Numbered from the stretch's first letter, positions 23,679-36,781 are shown. The stretch is DNA of 64,000 nucleotides from Sipunculus nudus (GCA_026874595.1 CM049307.1:76236643-76300642); one strand, 5' to 3'. Notes: generated from the sequence alone by a model not told the origin. Program-made: numbers and translations.

Positions 23679-25087
23679 ATAACTATGTTTAATTAAGATT
23701 CAATTGTTTACCCAAAATTAGATCTGAATTTTGTAAATTTTTTAAGTTATTAGCATAAAAAAAATCAGTACCTTAAATTTTGCCTAACTTTGACCATGGC
23801 ACGTTTTTTTCCTGTAAGCACCATTGATTTAATTTTCACAGCATGTAAACATAAATATTTAGTTTTTCTAAATCTGAGATTTGAAAATAAAAGCTTGAAA
23901 ATTAAGCTAGTTATTGATTTTTTTCTGTAGTCACTTGCTTTGATTACAGATGCAGGGTCCCACTCCAGGTCACTGGAAGTCAGCTATGCCAGGGTTTCTG
24001 ATTTGTTACAGTCACTGGGGGAGATCCCCTGCTGTGACAGGTGTACAGTTATTCTCATATCACCACCCCAATCACCCCCCCCCCCGCAAACCCAACCCAC
24101 CAAGTGTTATGCAGTAATTGTTATTGTTTTCACTGTATCTCCTTAATTGTAATGCTGTTTCCACTCCGATATGCAAAAACTTTCCTTAAAAAAATAATTC
24201 AAGGTGTAATCCAGAAGATGCAATGTTGTGTAATGTAGCATTTTTAAAAAAATCAATTTTCTTTTTTATATGATTTTAACAAATATAAATGAACCCATCA
24301 GTATGCTTAAATTATTATAAAATATGAAGCCCATTATGGATAAATAAAGACACAATTAAAAATTGTGAAATCTAAATCAAGTATTATTTTTAGATATTTA
24401 TTGTTTTACAGATTAAAAAGATATATTTTTGTGGTAAAAAATTAATAAACATTTGTATGCATGATGTGGTGTTATCTGACAAGATTGAGATTTATGATGA
24501 TGCAATTGAGAATTATGAATCAGCTTTTATATTCAGATATATATGTTATATTGGAAACGTATAGAAATATAAACTTAAATTAGAAAATAACTGATGTGAT
24601 AAAAAAATCAGGATTTAATACAAACATTTGTTCATTATTTTCCTGCCTCAGCAGAATTTGAGATCAGGCTTTGTTTGCCATGTTTTATGTTGTTAATTAG
24701 CTATATTTCAACTGTATACATTTCATAAAAAAATACATATATATTTAATAATATATATCATATAAAAAAATTGATTCAATTGAACAAATGTGTAAACTAC
24801 TGAAATGTCAACAGTTAATCGAAAAACCAACTAATGATCATGGTAATAGTACAGATCATTTGTTCACAAACTGCTCACATGCTTTAGTTTCAACATTAGG
24901 AAACACATGGTCAGGTCACAAAATATTTTTTGCAACAATTTCTTGCTCAACAATACAAACCAATCATATAAACCAACCATGGCCTTTATTACCTCTTCCT
25001 CTTACACTTTATCTCCATTAGATATTATATTAGATTTTTACCTTCAAGGTTAACGTCAGCTGAGCACAGTGACCCATAGGTCCCTTG

Positions 25088-28000
25088 TTTCTATTAAAGT
25101 CATATATTCTTCGTTGATCCGAGTATTCAGTTTCCTTATAAGTATATTGTTTTTTCTCCCTAGTGTTCGGGTGATCGAGGGTCAACGTGATGAAAGCCTA
25201 TGAGACCGTGAGAATACGATGAGGAAATTAGACCTTTAGCGCCCTCTTTCGGCGTGTAGAGTAACAAATCTTTCATTGGGGAAACATAACCATGAACGCT
25301 CACCACAAGGCAGAGATAGCAATATTTTGCATTACATATTTCAGATGGAAATAACCCTTTTTATTATATGTGACACATAAGAATTGTGTTTAAACGAAAA
25401 TATATGTAAAGCTTAGTTAAATAAATTTTAAGTCAGAAGCGGATTCAGGGGGGGGGTCCGGACTCCACTTTTTCATCAGAAGCAACGTTTGTTTGAGGGC
25501 TTCAGACAAAATTTTGCGGCCTGGACCCCCCTTTTCCAGACCTGGGGACCTCTTTTTACGGGTTTTAATTAGTCCTCCAGGGTTGGACCACCCCGTCCCC
25601 CCTTTCCTAAATCCTAGATCCGCCCTTGTAAGTATGATTTCATGCAACCCGTACATGTATACAACTTTCTTGATTAAGCAATATATTACATGTATTTCAT
25701 GCAAAACAATATTTCACGTTTGGTGAAAGTAAGAAAATATTTAGCTGATGCCAGTACCTATAGCGCCCTCTGACATTAAAGAAAGTCTATACGACCAGCC
25801 TACTGGCTGTCAAGTTAGGCTTACCATGCATGCAGTGCCTACCGAGTCTTGTTGTTATGGCTAGCCAGCACTAGAACTTCCATGTCTGAAATTTGATACA
25901 TGAAACCAGGGGAGAATTTTTTTTAGGGGGGGGGGGTAGGGTTGTCGCCCCCTCCGTCCTTTCCACATCAAAATATGAAAAAATAGAAAAAAAAACCCGA
26001 CTTCGCGTCTCTCACCGCTTAATTCCCTATTTCTGCTGGCGGTAATTATGTTTGTTTTACGTCTACTGGCATTCCCGGCATAATCGTTTACCTTGGCCAG
26101 GATTTTGCAACCCAAGCCTCTTGTCAAAAGTCCCCTATCCGTTCATGGAAACGGGTGGCTTAAAAAACATACACATAAAGTATACATTCGAGAAGAGAGT
26201 AAATCAGAAAACATCCCAAGTTGAATTGAGTTGTACTCACCAAGCAAATACGTACGCATGTTTTACTGCTTTTGTCCTCGGATTTCTAACTACGAAAAAT
26301 ATGTTCACGTTTCATGATAGACAACTAAAGTGTTAACTGTTTTCCTAGCTTCATAAACCGATTTATAACAGAGAAATAATAACAATACCCCTCATGTATC
26401 ATTGTTATAAACTTCAACTCGGGCTAGCGACAGCCTGACACCAAAACGTCAATTATTCATTAACTGAAGACGCTGAGGTAGCAGTACAAGCTATAGGGTT
26501 CGCATCAATTTATTCAATTCTAGTATAAGTAGATATGCACGCCATATCTAACAGTACTTTTTCGTTTCCATCTGCTTGTTGAAGTGTCATTTTCCCTAGG
26601 TTAGACAAAAGGTGACGTTATCTAATTTGAAAAATAATAAATATTACATTCATGGTTAACTTGCATGTATTCATGCAGCTGTTATTAATAACAAGACTGG
26701 TGTTACTCGGAATGTTTGTCTCTCCGTCCGTCATGACTGCTTGACAGCGGGGAGAGCAGTGGTCAAAACTGCTTGAAACCTTTAGTTTTCACCGCCAGAG
26801 TAATCGCCATAATTTTTTTGTTACAACAATTTTTCTTTATAATTTAGCAAGTAAAACACCACCATATAATCCTCTGATGTCAAATACTTCCAGACGGCGA
26901 ATATTTTGATCTGACCCTTAAAACGAATGCTCAATTATGACTTGTATCATGACTAAATGCCCTTATAAGTTTATTTTAAAAAGGCCTGGATGCCATGTTG
27001 TCATGGCTAACACTCGGATATGCCCAACTCTTATTGATCGAAGCATATGGTCCAGTCCTTGCCAAGCCCCGGAAAAAAATGTTTCAACTGATGAGAGCGG
27101 GGCATTCAAGAGCGTTAGCAAGACAATCATGCTTGGCACGGTGCCAATATACACGACTCCCCTGGTGGCGGTTTACGGCAAAAGCTCCCGGTGAGAGCAG
27201 AGGTATAGAATGATATGAACTACTAGAAATGGAATGAGTGCAGGGCCTGGTTTTTAATCTACAATGGTTGATTTGCCCAATTTTTCTCGATTTGCTCTAT
27301 CCTGCACGAGGAGTGGCTAGCATAATAGCATATTACATTTGACGGTGGTGGCACTCTACCGTTGTCACACTACTCCTTCGTTTTTGGTGTGGAAGTGTCT
27401 GGAACGATCCCCAGTGTATTTCTATGGGGGTTATTTTCAAGATTTTCCATATATCCCGAGAAATATGACATTATTTCACGTTCTGTCGATATCAGAAACT
27501 CGATATCAGTGAACTCGGTTCATGTCAACTCGGCCCATGGAAAATTAAGCCCGTCCCGCGCAAACTCGTTCGAAGTCAAGTGAGTATCTGTTCAAACGCA
27601 AAAAACGGGTAGTCAGCTAGTTTTTATAATACGTGGTCATATCTACCTTTGTCATGAATAAAATCTTCATATTTATGTTTCGTGTATATAGTTCAAACCA
27701 GTACGATTTGTCTTGGTGATAGGTAAGAACTATACATAGGGCCACGTGACTGAGCTCCATGTGACATATGAGATAACAAGTCCGATGAGTTTAAACTGAT
27801 AGAGTTCGGGAGACCTTAATGAAATCCATCATGTTTTTGTTTAGCCGTGATTATACGTCTTAGTAGGCTGATAAGCCTATACTGCAGTTGTGACACGTCA
27901 TGTGCTAGATTTTGCAACTATTGTGGAAGTCTCATCTCCTTCTTCCTCGCAAAAGATAAGTTGGAAAGACAGGCCGGAACAGAAAAATATCATGTAAAAA

Positions 28001-28650
28001 AGCTTTAATGAAAATACTTTGTAAGATACTGCTTTATATATACAATACCCTCTCAATTTAAGAATACGCCAGAGTTAGGAAATGTTTGGCAACTAGATCT
28101 ATGTCCTTTCCCGTTTACTATATCTCTAAGTTAGTCAAAATATTATTTTTAAAGACAGCAAATCATATTTAGAGTGTATACATCATTAAAAACGAAAGGA
28201 ATTGAATTAATCTAAACTCTGAAAAGAGGACTATGTACAGAAATCTCTTGCTGGAGTGCAAGAAATATATTATAAGGTATCGAGTATGGATACAAAATAC
28301 GTCGAAATGGTGGGCATTGATCAATGCAATAATACAAACTAGACAAGACGTCAAAGCGCGAACCGGAAGTTCAATTAAATATGTCTACTGCCAAAGGGCG
28401 CCATATACAGTTATAGCCGACCGTGTACGATGGTCATATCCAGATGTGAGATTGGCAGTAGTAACTTTACATGACTAACTCAAGGCCAAGTGCTCTTCGA
28501 AGGCTTAAAATTTCGTGAACTTTGTGTTTTGTGCTTTTGATGATGTAATTGGACATCCTGCAATACAAATGTCATGATGCATGTTCATTTTCTGAATAAA
28601 AAATGTACTTAGAAATATTTCGTCTTCTTTTGTAGAAAATGTTTAGGATT
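25088..28650. other. Gene-free region between the nested elements and 2TM-Pro-1
   Basis: No exon, RNA gene or long repeat was recognised. It contains a small inverted-repeat element (25434-25630), a poly-G tract near 25926-25935 and scattered short ORFs without protein-like features. A donor-like AA|GTGAGTATC on the plus strand near 27580-27589 has no partner that I could find. Confidence 0.5.
25434..25630. mobile_element. Short hAT-like inverted-repeat element
   Basis: Ends AGAAGCGGATTCAGG and CCTAGATCCGCCCTT form imperfect inverted repeats (GCGGAT/ATCCGC) about 195 bp apart, with a G-run just inside the left end. Non-coding. Confidence 0.4.
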
Positions 28651-28657
28651 ATGACCT

Positions 28658-28663
28658 TTTATT
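28658..28663 (-). terminator. Polyadenylation signal AATAAA of 2TM-Pro-1
   Basis: AATAAA on the minus strand, about 32 nt downstream of the stop codon at 28697-28695. Confidence 0.6.
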
Positions 28664-28694
28664 ATATGATATGTATATGGTCTGTTTTAATCAC

Positions 28695-29514
28695 TCAAAG
28701 AGACGATTCGTCCACAGGAGGGCGCGACAGGTTTATTCCTGGAGCCGGACCTCGGTGCACCATATCAGGCGGGGGACCTATGCTTCCAAAAGAAGAGTTC
28801 AGATTTGGTCTAGGTGGAGGAGGGCCGCGTGGAAATGGTCCCCTCGGGAAGCCAGGCGGACCCATCCTAGGTGGACCCATGCCCGGAGGACCCATTCTGG
28901 GTGGGCCCATGCCAGGTGGACCCATGGGTCGCATACGTATATCTTCTCTACTACCCATGCCTGGAGGAGGACCCATGTATCGCATGCGGATATCTTCTCG
29001 GCTACCCATACCTGGTGGCGGACCCATAGGTCGCCGGATGTCTTCTCTGCTACCCATTCGTATCTGCCCTGGCCGTGGACCCATTCCCATCATTGGGGGA
29101 GGCGGCCCACCCATCATGCGTGGCGACGGTTCACTCGGTGCAGGACTGCCCATCATCGGTAAAGGCCCACTTCTTATTGACTGAGGGCCACCCATTATGG
29201 AGGGCGGGCCGCTAATGATTGATGGAGGCTCTCCCTCTTGTGGCGGCCTCGTTCTGGGACCAGCAGACGGCGGAGGACCCAGTCCCATTGGTCTATACTG
29301 CGGGGCTTCCTCTAACGTTGGGAGTTTTTCCGTCATGCTCACGTTCAGCATTCCTTTCTGGCTTCTGTCCAAACGACTCCCGAATGTACGACCGCTAGTC
29401 AGCGACATCATAGAAGGCGCACGGCTGCCCCCTCTTGTGTTTGCCTTCCTCTGACCACGTGGGATGTCTTGCAGCGCCTGCGGACTGAATGTCCCCGTTT
29501 GTAGGTTCTTTTCT
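28695..29514 (-). CDS. 2TM-Pro-1 terminal exon C (proline-rich tail)
   Basis: Acceptor TTTTTTCCATAG|A, then 272 codons and TGA. The apparent in-frame ATG upstream of 29514 lies in the intron. Nucleotide-level repeats at about 28850-29060 underlie the MGPP and GSREDIR peptide repeats, and also keep the antisense frames open, which explains spurious plus-strand ORFs here. Confidence 0.8.
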
Positions 29515-32473
29515 CTATGGAAAAAATACAAATCATTATAAAAATATTAATTATCAAAGTGCCAAAATGAACGGTAAAAATCTTACACAAATAACCTTAA
29601 ATGAACATGTACGTTGCGCCACCTATCTTGTACAACCAATTTTTTGTCCAGGAGCCATGGTCGAATTTGTTAATCTTGATTTAAATCCGTGCAATCCTTC
29701 AGAGTAGGTTTTACACCAATGTTCCTTTACCGGCTTAATTGTAACAAGGCCTACAGGCCTTATGCGAACCTGTGCAAGGGTTTATGCACCAGGTACAATG
29801 CTCCAATGCTGGGCCATTACTTTTTCAAGTAGGTCTACATGTCTTGTATACGACGAAGGTATCAGAGATGTATACATATGCCTAATTTCAGGCTGATATC
29901 CCCTCCTGAGAAATAAGCAGGGACATCCACTGTGCAAAAATTATTGTAGGTGGCGCCACCAGTCTTGTATACGACAAAGCTTTACGATTTGTATAAATTT
30001 GCCCAATTTCAGGCTGGTATATCAAATTCCCCTGGAGAAATAAGCAGACACATACACCTTGCAAAAGTCATTGTAGGTGGTGACACCTGTCTTGTGAACG
30101 AGAAAGCCATCATAGACGCAAAGACAGGTAAAAATATCAGGCCAATACATCAAACTTCTTGAGTATGATGCACTGGGCTGACTAGGCTTAGGTGAGAAAG
30201 ACAGTTGCCCCTGGTAAACTGTGACAAATTGCTGGCTCAAGCTACTGCACTGTGTGAACTCCTGACCTGTACCTGGCTGCACTGATTGATCTCTTGACCT
30301 GCTGCATAATCTGATACTATGGGCAGTTTGCCAAAGCTATTAATAGAATCCAGCTACTGCACTGAGTGAGCACTTGACCTATACCTGGCTGCACTGAGTG
30401 AACTCTTGACCTGTTGCCAAATCTGATACAGTTGCCAGTCTGCCAAAGCTATAAATAGATCCAGGCTGACCTTTGGCCTGTTGCAAAATCTGAAATAGTT
30501 GGCAGTCTGCCAAGCTATTTAACCTGAAATCTAGAAGCATGATGTTATAGATACTAATAAACTGGTTCTCAGGTTAGATGTAACTACTTCACAAAGCTAA
30601 CATATATGGTAAAATGACCCAATTCAATCTCCATAATTCAGCCAAAAATCTTTTATGTGGAACCATTAAAGACTATTATTATAAGAATTATTGTTAAGAT
30701 TATTCTTGTAAAACATTAAACAAACTGGCTTCAGTGGCGTCAGTCGTAAAACGTTTTGCAGGTTTATCACTCATTTAGGAAGAAACAGCAAACTGGCTAA
30801 GTTCAGCTTCCCGTAACTCAACCAGAAAGCACTGAACCAAAACCATTTGAACAAACTTGAATTATCAACATCTGAGGATAATTAATGTGTGACATTTAAG
30901 AATCTGGCCCAGTGGTTTCAGAGAAGAAGTTCTTAGTAGCCCTCAGTATGATACAGTCATTGATGACCCTACAAAAAAAAAGGCTGATGCAGGTGGCGCC
31001 ACCAATACCTCAATTTCAGATATGACTCATGTGACCAACACTGGCATAAAATTTGGTGATGATAGCTCCAGCCTCCAGCCGTTTCTGAGACTGAAATTTT
31101 AGTATTTTTTGACAGATGACTAAGTTCAACTACCTGTAACTCGGCTAAAAATCACCGAACTGGAACCATTCGAACAAACTTGAGAGAGATGGTATAAGAG
31201 ATTATTTCTGTAAAATATTGAACAATTTGGCTGGACCGTTTTGGAGAAGAAGATTTTTAAAAGTTTTTTTTTTACTTTTTTTTCTCTATAAAATCTAAGA
31301 AAATGCAGTTAGCAAAAAAAAAAAAAAAAGAAAAGCAAAATCCGATTGAGTTTCAGATGGCTATTTTTTTGCATAAAATTTCGTAATGCTAGCGCCTGTC
31401 ATTTTCGAGATAGTATTGGTTAACGTACAGACGACGGACGACGCCACACCATCGCATTAGCTCACAGGTTCGCTTAAAACTCCCTGTTATTTATACGAAC
31501 AGATTCAAATACTGGTTTGAATATTTGTACTTGCATGGCGGTATGACAACAAAAGCTAAGGCAAGCCAGGATAGTATTTGACAATTGAATCCTTTTAAGG
31601 ATTGTTATGAATAAGACCGCTTAAACTTAGAAATTACACAATTGTTATATATGAGACAATGTTATTTAACAACTGGCTTGCTCGATCTTTTGAGCTTTTG
31701 TAAGATTGTAATGCTTAAGACAACTAAATCTTTGAAATTACACAATTGTTATATATGAGACATTATCAAATAATTGGCTGACTCAATCTCCTCGCATGAT
31801 GATAGGAATACCTGTTTTAACTGGAACTACTAGTTATTTTAAGATTATGATTAAATGCAGAATATATTTGTCCACCAATCTTAAACAACATCAAAGATGT
31901 TACAGCGCTACTAGAGTTACTGCGACCTTATCATAATTCTAACCTTATACAGTTTGATTTTAGCCTGCTGACGAACAAACAGGACCGATCACTACAATGT
32001 AGTGTGCTTGGTCAAATACACCTGATTCAAATGACCAGTTTTGTATTTTATGATTCTTGAGGCAACTTTTGTAAGACAGAGAGCCACTCTGAAATTTTGC
32101 TCTTGAAAATAGATATATTTTGAGTAGGAGAACACTTTTTCACTAATTCACTTCTGAAAATGTACCTACAATCTGAACTAATGAAAATGTAGGTGGTGCC
32201 ACCTTAGAAAAGAATATGTTTGCTCATTTAAAATTGAAGACGCGAACACGCCATTTTTTAAGTGTATAAAAACACAGGATGGGGAATTTGAGACAAACAC
32301 TCTCATGTGAGCAGACTTTGTGACAATCCCAAGACCACTGTGTTCGACAGTTAGAGCAACAAAAGGTAGATACTTTTTGCAGAGCTTATGCACAGTAAGA
32401 AATAATTTCAAGTCATATTCTACGAGGAATACCAGTATTTTTCATGTTTACTTCATAATGAAACAAATAAATA

Positions 32474-32519
<46 letters not shown>

Positions 32520-32542
32520 ATATATATATATATATATATATA

Positions 32543-32592
<50 letters not shown>

Positions 32593-33550
32593 CTGTCTAT
32601 CTCACAGACACACACACCTATTCACTGTTGGACCCACTGTTATAACTGCATGGACTGTTCCTACTTTTTATTATTGATTTTGTTTACAGAGGGAATGTAT
32701 ATATTATGATTTTTGGGTCAACCTAATACTGATGACATGGGGTGCAGAACAGTGAACTTACAGCTCATTTTCTGGGTCTTCTGTATTATATGGCACCACC
32801 TCATCCATTCCCAAAGGTTTGAACTGAAAAACATGGCACGACCAGGTCATTATTGTAGGATTATTTCTGTCAAGATCATACATCAATGATAGATGTAAGG
32901 CTGAACATAATGTAAAATATGCATATGTGGGGTTCACATGCAGATACAAACATTTTTATTGTAGAAAAGGTTAATCAAAATATTACATGGAGTAATATAA
33001 GTCCAATAATAAGTTGTAGCGGATTAATCTTTTAAGAGAAGTTAACCTATAATTAGGTTTTATTTTATACTAAGTGTACTTAGTTTTCATGTTTGTTTAG
33101 AGAACGAAGAGCTTTCTTTGATTCAATTTGTTTAGTTGACGCATTTGATATGGCTGATCTTACCCTGAGCTGCGCGCGCCATCTGTTGCTGGCTAGGCGA
33201 GCCGAGTAGAAGCAATGCGAAGCCATCCCAATGCAAAGTATGGCTGCGGCGATGCAGAGAGGTCCCAGCATCTCAGTCCTGTAGACGATCATACGGCTGA
33301 CGTTCCTCAGCCCCAGATACGTTATCCCTGCAGCACCGAACAGCACCATCGCAATCAGAAAAGCGAAGGCATACTTACCATACGCTTTGCCGGGTCCTAT
33401 AAATGTACGGTTTAATAATGTTAGAGGCGACGGGCCGTAAGGCTTTTCAGGTTTTGGTTTCTTGAAGACGTAACCCGGTGGAAACAACGTTTGCGCCGTG
33501 GCCGTACTGGCCATAGACGCCAGAGAGGGGTATTTGTTTAAGTTAGACAT
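28695..33550 (-). CDS. 2TM-Pro-1: two-pass membrane protein with Met/Gly/Pro-rich tail
   Basis: Family not recognised. Three coding exons (33550-33164, 32823-32762, 29514-28695) join in frame with phases 0 and 2 to give about 422 residues. Exon A: a hydrophilic N-terminus (about 60 aa), then two hydrophobic helices, roughly AFAFLIAMVLFGAAGITYLG and MLGPLCIAAAILCIGMA, with a short polar loop. No signal peptide is evident. Exon B adds a small acidic segment with VPYNTEDPENE. Exon C is an extended tail rich in Pro, Gly and Met, with three GSREDIR repeats separated by MGPPPG-type spacers and a run of GPPRM/GPPGM. The sequence suggests a membrane anchor with a long disordered tail, but the role is unknown. 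The same intron phases and helix layout occur in 2TM-Pro-2. A distant resemblance of helix 2 to TMEM200-type proteins (LGP start) is a guess. Confidence 0.75.
29600..30140. repeat. Degenerate repeat with GGTGGCGCCACC palindrome, in 2TM-Pro-1 intron B-C
   Basis: Three to four units of roughly 120 bp share 'ccaccagtcttgtatacgac' and 'gcccaatttcaggctg'-like words (near 29610, 29830, 29950 and 30075). Intronic, non-coding. Confidence 0.5.
30170..30530. repeat. Three ~105-130-bp degenerate tandem units
   Basis: The units share 'ctgcactgagtgaactcttg', 'acctggctgcactga' and 'gcagtctgccaaagctat'. Intronic. Confidence 0.5.
30540..32475. other. 2TM-Pro-1 intron B-C, middle part
   Basis: Repeat-derived sequence with the GGTGGCGCCACC palindrome at 30992-31003 and a variant at 32192-32203, and an end module with 'gacgacggacgacgcc' near 31430. 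A ~110-bp segment recurs at 31625-31700 and 31735-31800 ('aaattacacaattgttatat'). No exon seen. Confidence 0.5.
32476..32588. repeat. (TA)n microsatellite with TAATATAT interruptions
   Basis: AT dinucleotide run of about 110 bp, 175 bp from exon B of 2TM-Pro-1. Confidence 0.95.
32762..32823 (-). CDS. 2TM-Pro-1 coding exon B (62 nt)
   Basis: Acceptor CATGTTTTTCAG|TTC and donor GAGCT|GTAAGT are both strong. It reads FKPLGMDEVVPYNTEDPENE plus two bases of a Leu codon, completed by the A at the start of exon C. Its size and phases (0 in, 2 out) parallel the 53-nt exon of 2TM-Pro-2. Confidence 0.75.
33164..33550 (-). CDS. 2TM-Pro-1 coding exon A (129 codons, both helices)
   Basis: ATG at 33550 is in a fair context (aagATGt). 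The donor is AGG|GTAAGA (33163-33162), phase 0. Without splicing the frame would run 27 codons further to a stop, giving a 156-aa form; the strong donor and the exact phase match to exons B and C favour splicing. Confidence 0.75.
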
Positions 33551-33638
33551 CTTGTTGGTTGTAGCTGTGATGTCCTGGTTAAAAACCTATTTACACAAAT
33601 CCTTTGGAGTTGTTCTGTTCTTTTCTTTGGCGGTCTCA

Positions 33639-33646
33639 AATATATA
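33639..33646 (-). promoter_or_regulatory. Possible TATA box of 2TM-Pro-1
   Basis: TATATATT on the minus strand about 90 nt upstream of the ATG at 33550. Suitable position for a short 5' UTR without an intron; not otherwise supported. Confidence 0.25.
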
Positions 33647-36341
33647 GTCTTCTATCGAAATCAACATGTCACGTGTCTGCTTGTCGCACAAGAAGACACT
33701 TTTGAGTTTCAACTCCGGAATCACATCTTTAAATCTTGGTTAGTTTCTCAGCTTGCTATGTCCGCCATGATGTTTGAAGCCGTTTAGCCCGTCCAAATGG
33801 GTCACCCAATCAGTTAATGATTAACCTACGGAAAACAGCGTCTTCACGTTGAGCTGATAATAGACCCGCGTAATGCCAAAGGTATGCGGTGAAATCAAAC
33901 TCAACCGCTCGGTAGCTCTCGAATGTGCTCGTTAGATAAACTATCCGCTTACAGTGAAGCCCTTTGATAAGCCGGCACACGCATCGAATGTTATATTCTA
34001 CATATGCACCCGTCACAAACGCCGTCCTCATTCAAAACAAAAACGTACAAATAGATAAGCATAGATAGATATAAACCGTGTTTTATACGTTTTCATCTCA
34101 ACTGATCAAAATTCATCTTTTAATTAATTTACATAAAGTGTTAACGAAACCCGCCCTGTGTGTCTGGCCGTCTGTCTAGCCAGATGCGGATATGCCCCCC
34201 CCCCCCCCCCCCCACTCTTTCAGCAACAACCCGGAGACTTTTTTTTTAGTTTTTGTCATTAGTCCTCCTGGGTAGGTACCCATCATTTTCCTAAATTTTA
34301 CATGGGTCCGCCCCTGCTAGCTGTCTCTTTCTGGTTGTCTGGTCAGCTGTCTGTCTCTCTCTGTCCGTCTCTCGCAAGCTTGGTATAATTAATCATCTAT
34401 ATGGAATTTGCAAAGAACCTTGCAGTCAGAAATTCGGTGATATTTTTTCACATTTACCTCCGCAAACGAAGGTGGCGGGGGTTATGTGATCAGACTGGTC
34501 TAAGAGTATATTATTTTTTTTTGTCCGAGAAGTATCTCCTCAAGTTCTGAATGACTTTGAATTAGAACGGTCTTGTGGAAGGAAGGGCCTTGGGTTATGC
34601 ACGTGACGTCATGATCATATATGGTTAAAGAATTTTATGGTATATCAGAAAGAGAGGGGCCGATCCTCAGTGGTATGCGGGTATATTTTAGCGGGGATGG
34701 TTTGGATGGAAAGCCATAATCATCTAGAATTTGTTTGGAATCTCTCAGAGTATACAATATTTCTATTTTGTCCATTCAGAAAAACAGCCTGTTTTTTTGC
34801 GATTTTCACTTGAAAAAAAACCCCTAAGTTTTGCATTTATCAGTCTTGCATACAGGTTGCATATATGTTTATACTCAAACCATTTTGAACGTATTTAGAC
34901 GAAACACTGCATGTAAGAGTTATAAGGTAACCTCAATCTACATGTACTAAATTATGGAGGCAATCTGGATCGCCATAGTATGCTTTGTTTGAATAGTTAC
35001 CATCGCGCAAGAAAGCAGTTGAAACCATCGCCAATCACTAGGTTTAGGGAAAACTTTAAAATGATAATTTCAGAATGGGCTGTCATTTAAATGAAGCCGC
35101 ATTTGTTCTGGCGTGCAGAGCCTGGCGAACCAAGGCCCATTTTTTTTGTGATCTGGTTATGCAGAATGTATATATGGAGTCTCTAGCTGCTCTCCAGTTT
35201 GAACATTTGTTGGTCGGTTTGAACGCATGAAAGTATTGACGTTTGAACATGCTATAATGTAAACCGAAGAGGTCAGCGCTAAATGGGTTTGATTTCTGAA
35301 TGTCTCACCATAGGCCTATGTAATTTATTGCAAGCCGTCAAGTGTGTCTCACGAGTCTTTTGCGACTGTTTGGTTTGCCAAACGGGTATGCTAATCATCA
35401 AAGGGACTTGGGCTTCGGTCTGTTAATTTACGTTTTATTTGAAAAAAAAAACATGCTTTTCCTACATGGAAGTTTCGGCACGACGATCTTCATTGTACTC
35501 GAACAATAGGCATTAGCGGCTATATATTTATATAGCCGTGAAAACACGACCCATGCAGAAGGGACTCGCATTGGACCAACAGGGTTTATATTAATGTTAT
35601 GACAAGCTGTAATGTGTCCTTATAATCAACAAACATATAGCGAACTATCAACTTTTATTAACAGTGTCAATCAAAATGAATACAGTTAAACTGTGGTGTA
35701 AATAAACACATCTCACCCAGTTATATTTTAATATAAACTCCTGGGTCTGGTGCACGCTGCGTGTAAATATCAAACAATCCAAAATATTCAGTGACTAGAA
35801 AAAACGCACAGTCATGCATACTTCTTTGTCTAAAATACAAGTACAAAATGAATTTACAATCTACAAATGTTTTCCTCCACGCCTAATAAATTATTTATTT
35901 CACCAAGTGTACTTAAGTGAAACTATACCCTTAGTAACATGTACATACTGGGCTTAGACGGTCAGTAGTGAAACAAAAGCCCCCCCCCCCCCCATTGAGC
36001 TTAAACATCTCTCATTTCATCTATTTCTTTTAACATCTATCTCATTTTTTTCAGATTTCCTTTTTATTTCCTAGCAATTAGATGATAAAATTATCCACTG
36101 TTCATTACTTTCCAATTGAGGATATTAATGAACAGTTTTGTGATTTACTCCATCTAATAACAGTATCCGAATATTATTATAACGAGGGATGGAGTCTTTC
36201 CGTTATTACACTGTGCTGGGCCATATCACCGCGAGGAACCCTCCCCCCCCCCCCCTGCAAAATCATTTTAGAGAATAGTAGTTAAGGAACAGGAAATCCT
36301 CATATCATGTAACAGATGCTTCAAAATGTCCTCTTTACATT

Positions 36342-36687
36342 AGGCCAAAAAAAATTAAAGGTATGGTTCTCAGGCACCGCCCGCATCAATTTTAAACCCC
36401 CACATCAAAACTTTTTATTTTGATTTTCAAAAAAAAATTTCCAATTTTTAGCTGCTGCCGCTCCGAAATTTCTTTCAAGAAGATAAAACCATACAATTTC
36501 CTTTGTTTTGTAGTGCTTTTACTTATTTAGCAAAATAAAACTGTTATTTTCTTGCTTTACCCTTATCATTTGACATTTTTATCGAAACATACCAAAAAAT
36601 TTAAAATAAAAAAGCGCCCGCCCGCATTGATTTCTGAAAAAAAGTCCCTGAGAACCATACCTTTTTTTTATTTTGGCCTTACATATT
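36342..36687. mobile_element. MITE with AGGCCAAAA terminal inverted repeats, copy 2
   Basis: Long inverted repeats: AGGCCAAAAAAA...GGTATGGTTCTCAGGC at the left and CCTGAGAACCATACC...TTTTGGCCT at the right, including the shared 'gcccgcattgattt'/'atcaattt' stretch. Flanks read TACATT and TACATA, suggesting a short target duplication. Full-length reference for copies 1 and 3. Confidence 0.75.
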
Positions 36688-36740
36688 TAACAATTACCTA
36701 CACCCAATCCCATACCCTCTCCTTTAATTGGTAAAATGGG

Positions 36741-36781
<41 letters not shown>

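Larger units (their letters stand above)
16525..25087 (-). mobile_element. Head-and-tail non-autonomous element, copy 2, split by an LTR retrotransposon
   Basis: Read on the minus strand, the head CAAGGGACCTATGGGTCA ends at 25087 and the tail hairpin lies at 16525-16562, followed by the (GACGG)n tract. The halves 25087-23684 and 16994-16525 together make about 1.87 kb. They match the plus-strand copy at 50284-51003 on both sides of the break (for example 'ctggcatgtacata', and 'ccatggcacg' read in reverse). The LTR element at 16995-23678 with its ATAAC duplication explains the gap. Confidence 0.7.

Noticed and set aside
26937..27583. Short plus-strand ORFs followed by a donor-like GTGAGT near 27582
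   Set aside because: No acceptor or downstream exon could be paired with it, and the peptides show no family features.
28639..29184. Plus-strand Gly/Pro-rich ORF of 181 codons
   Set aside because: Antisense of the repetitive terminal exon of 2TM-Pro-1. The minus frame has the splice acceptor, phase match and polyadenylation signal.
33080..33163. Unspliced 156-aa version of 2TM-Pro-1 exon A as a complete gene
   Set aside because: A strong GTAAGA donor at 33163 and in-phase exons B and C favour splicing, and the paralogue has the same structure. A minor unspliced isoform is not excluded.
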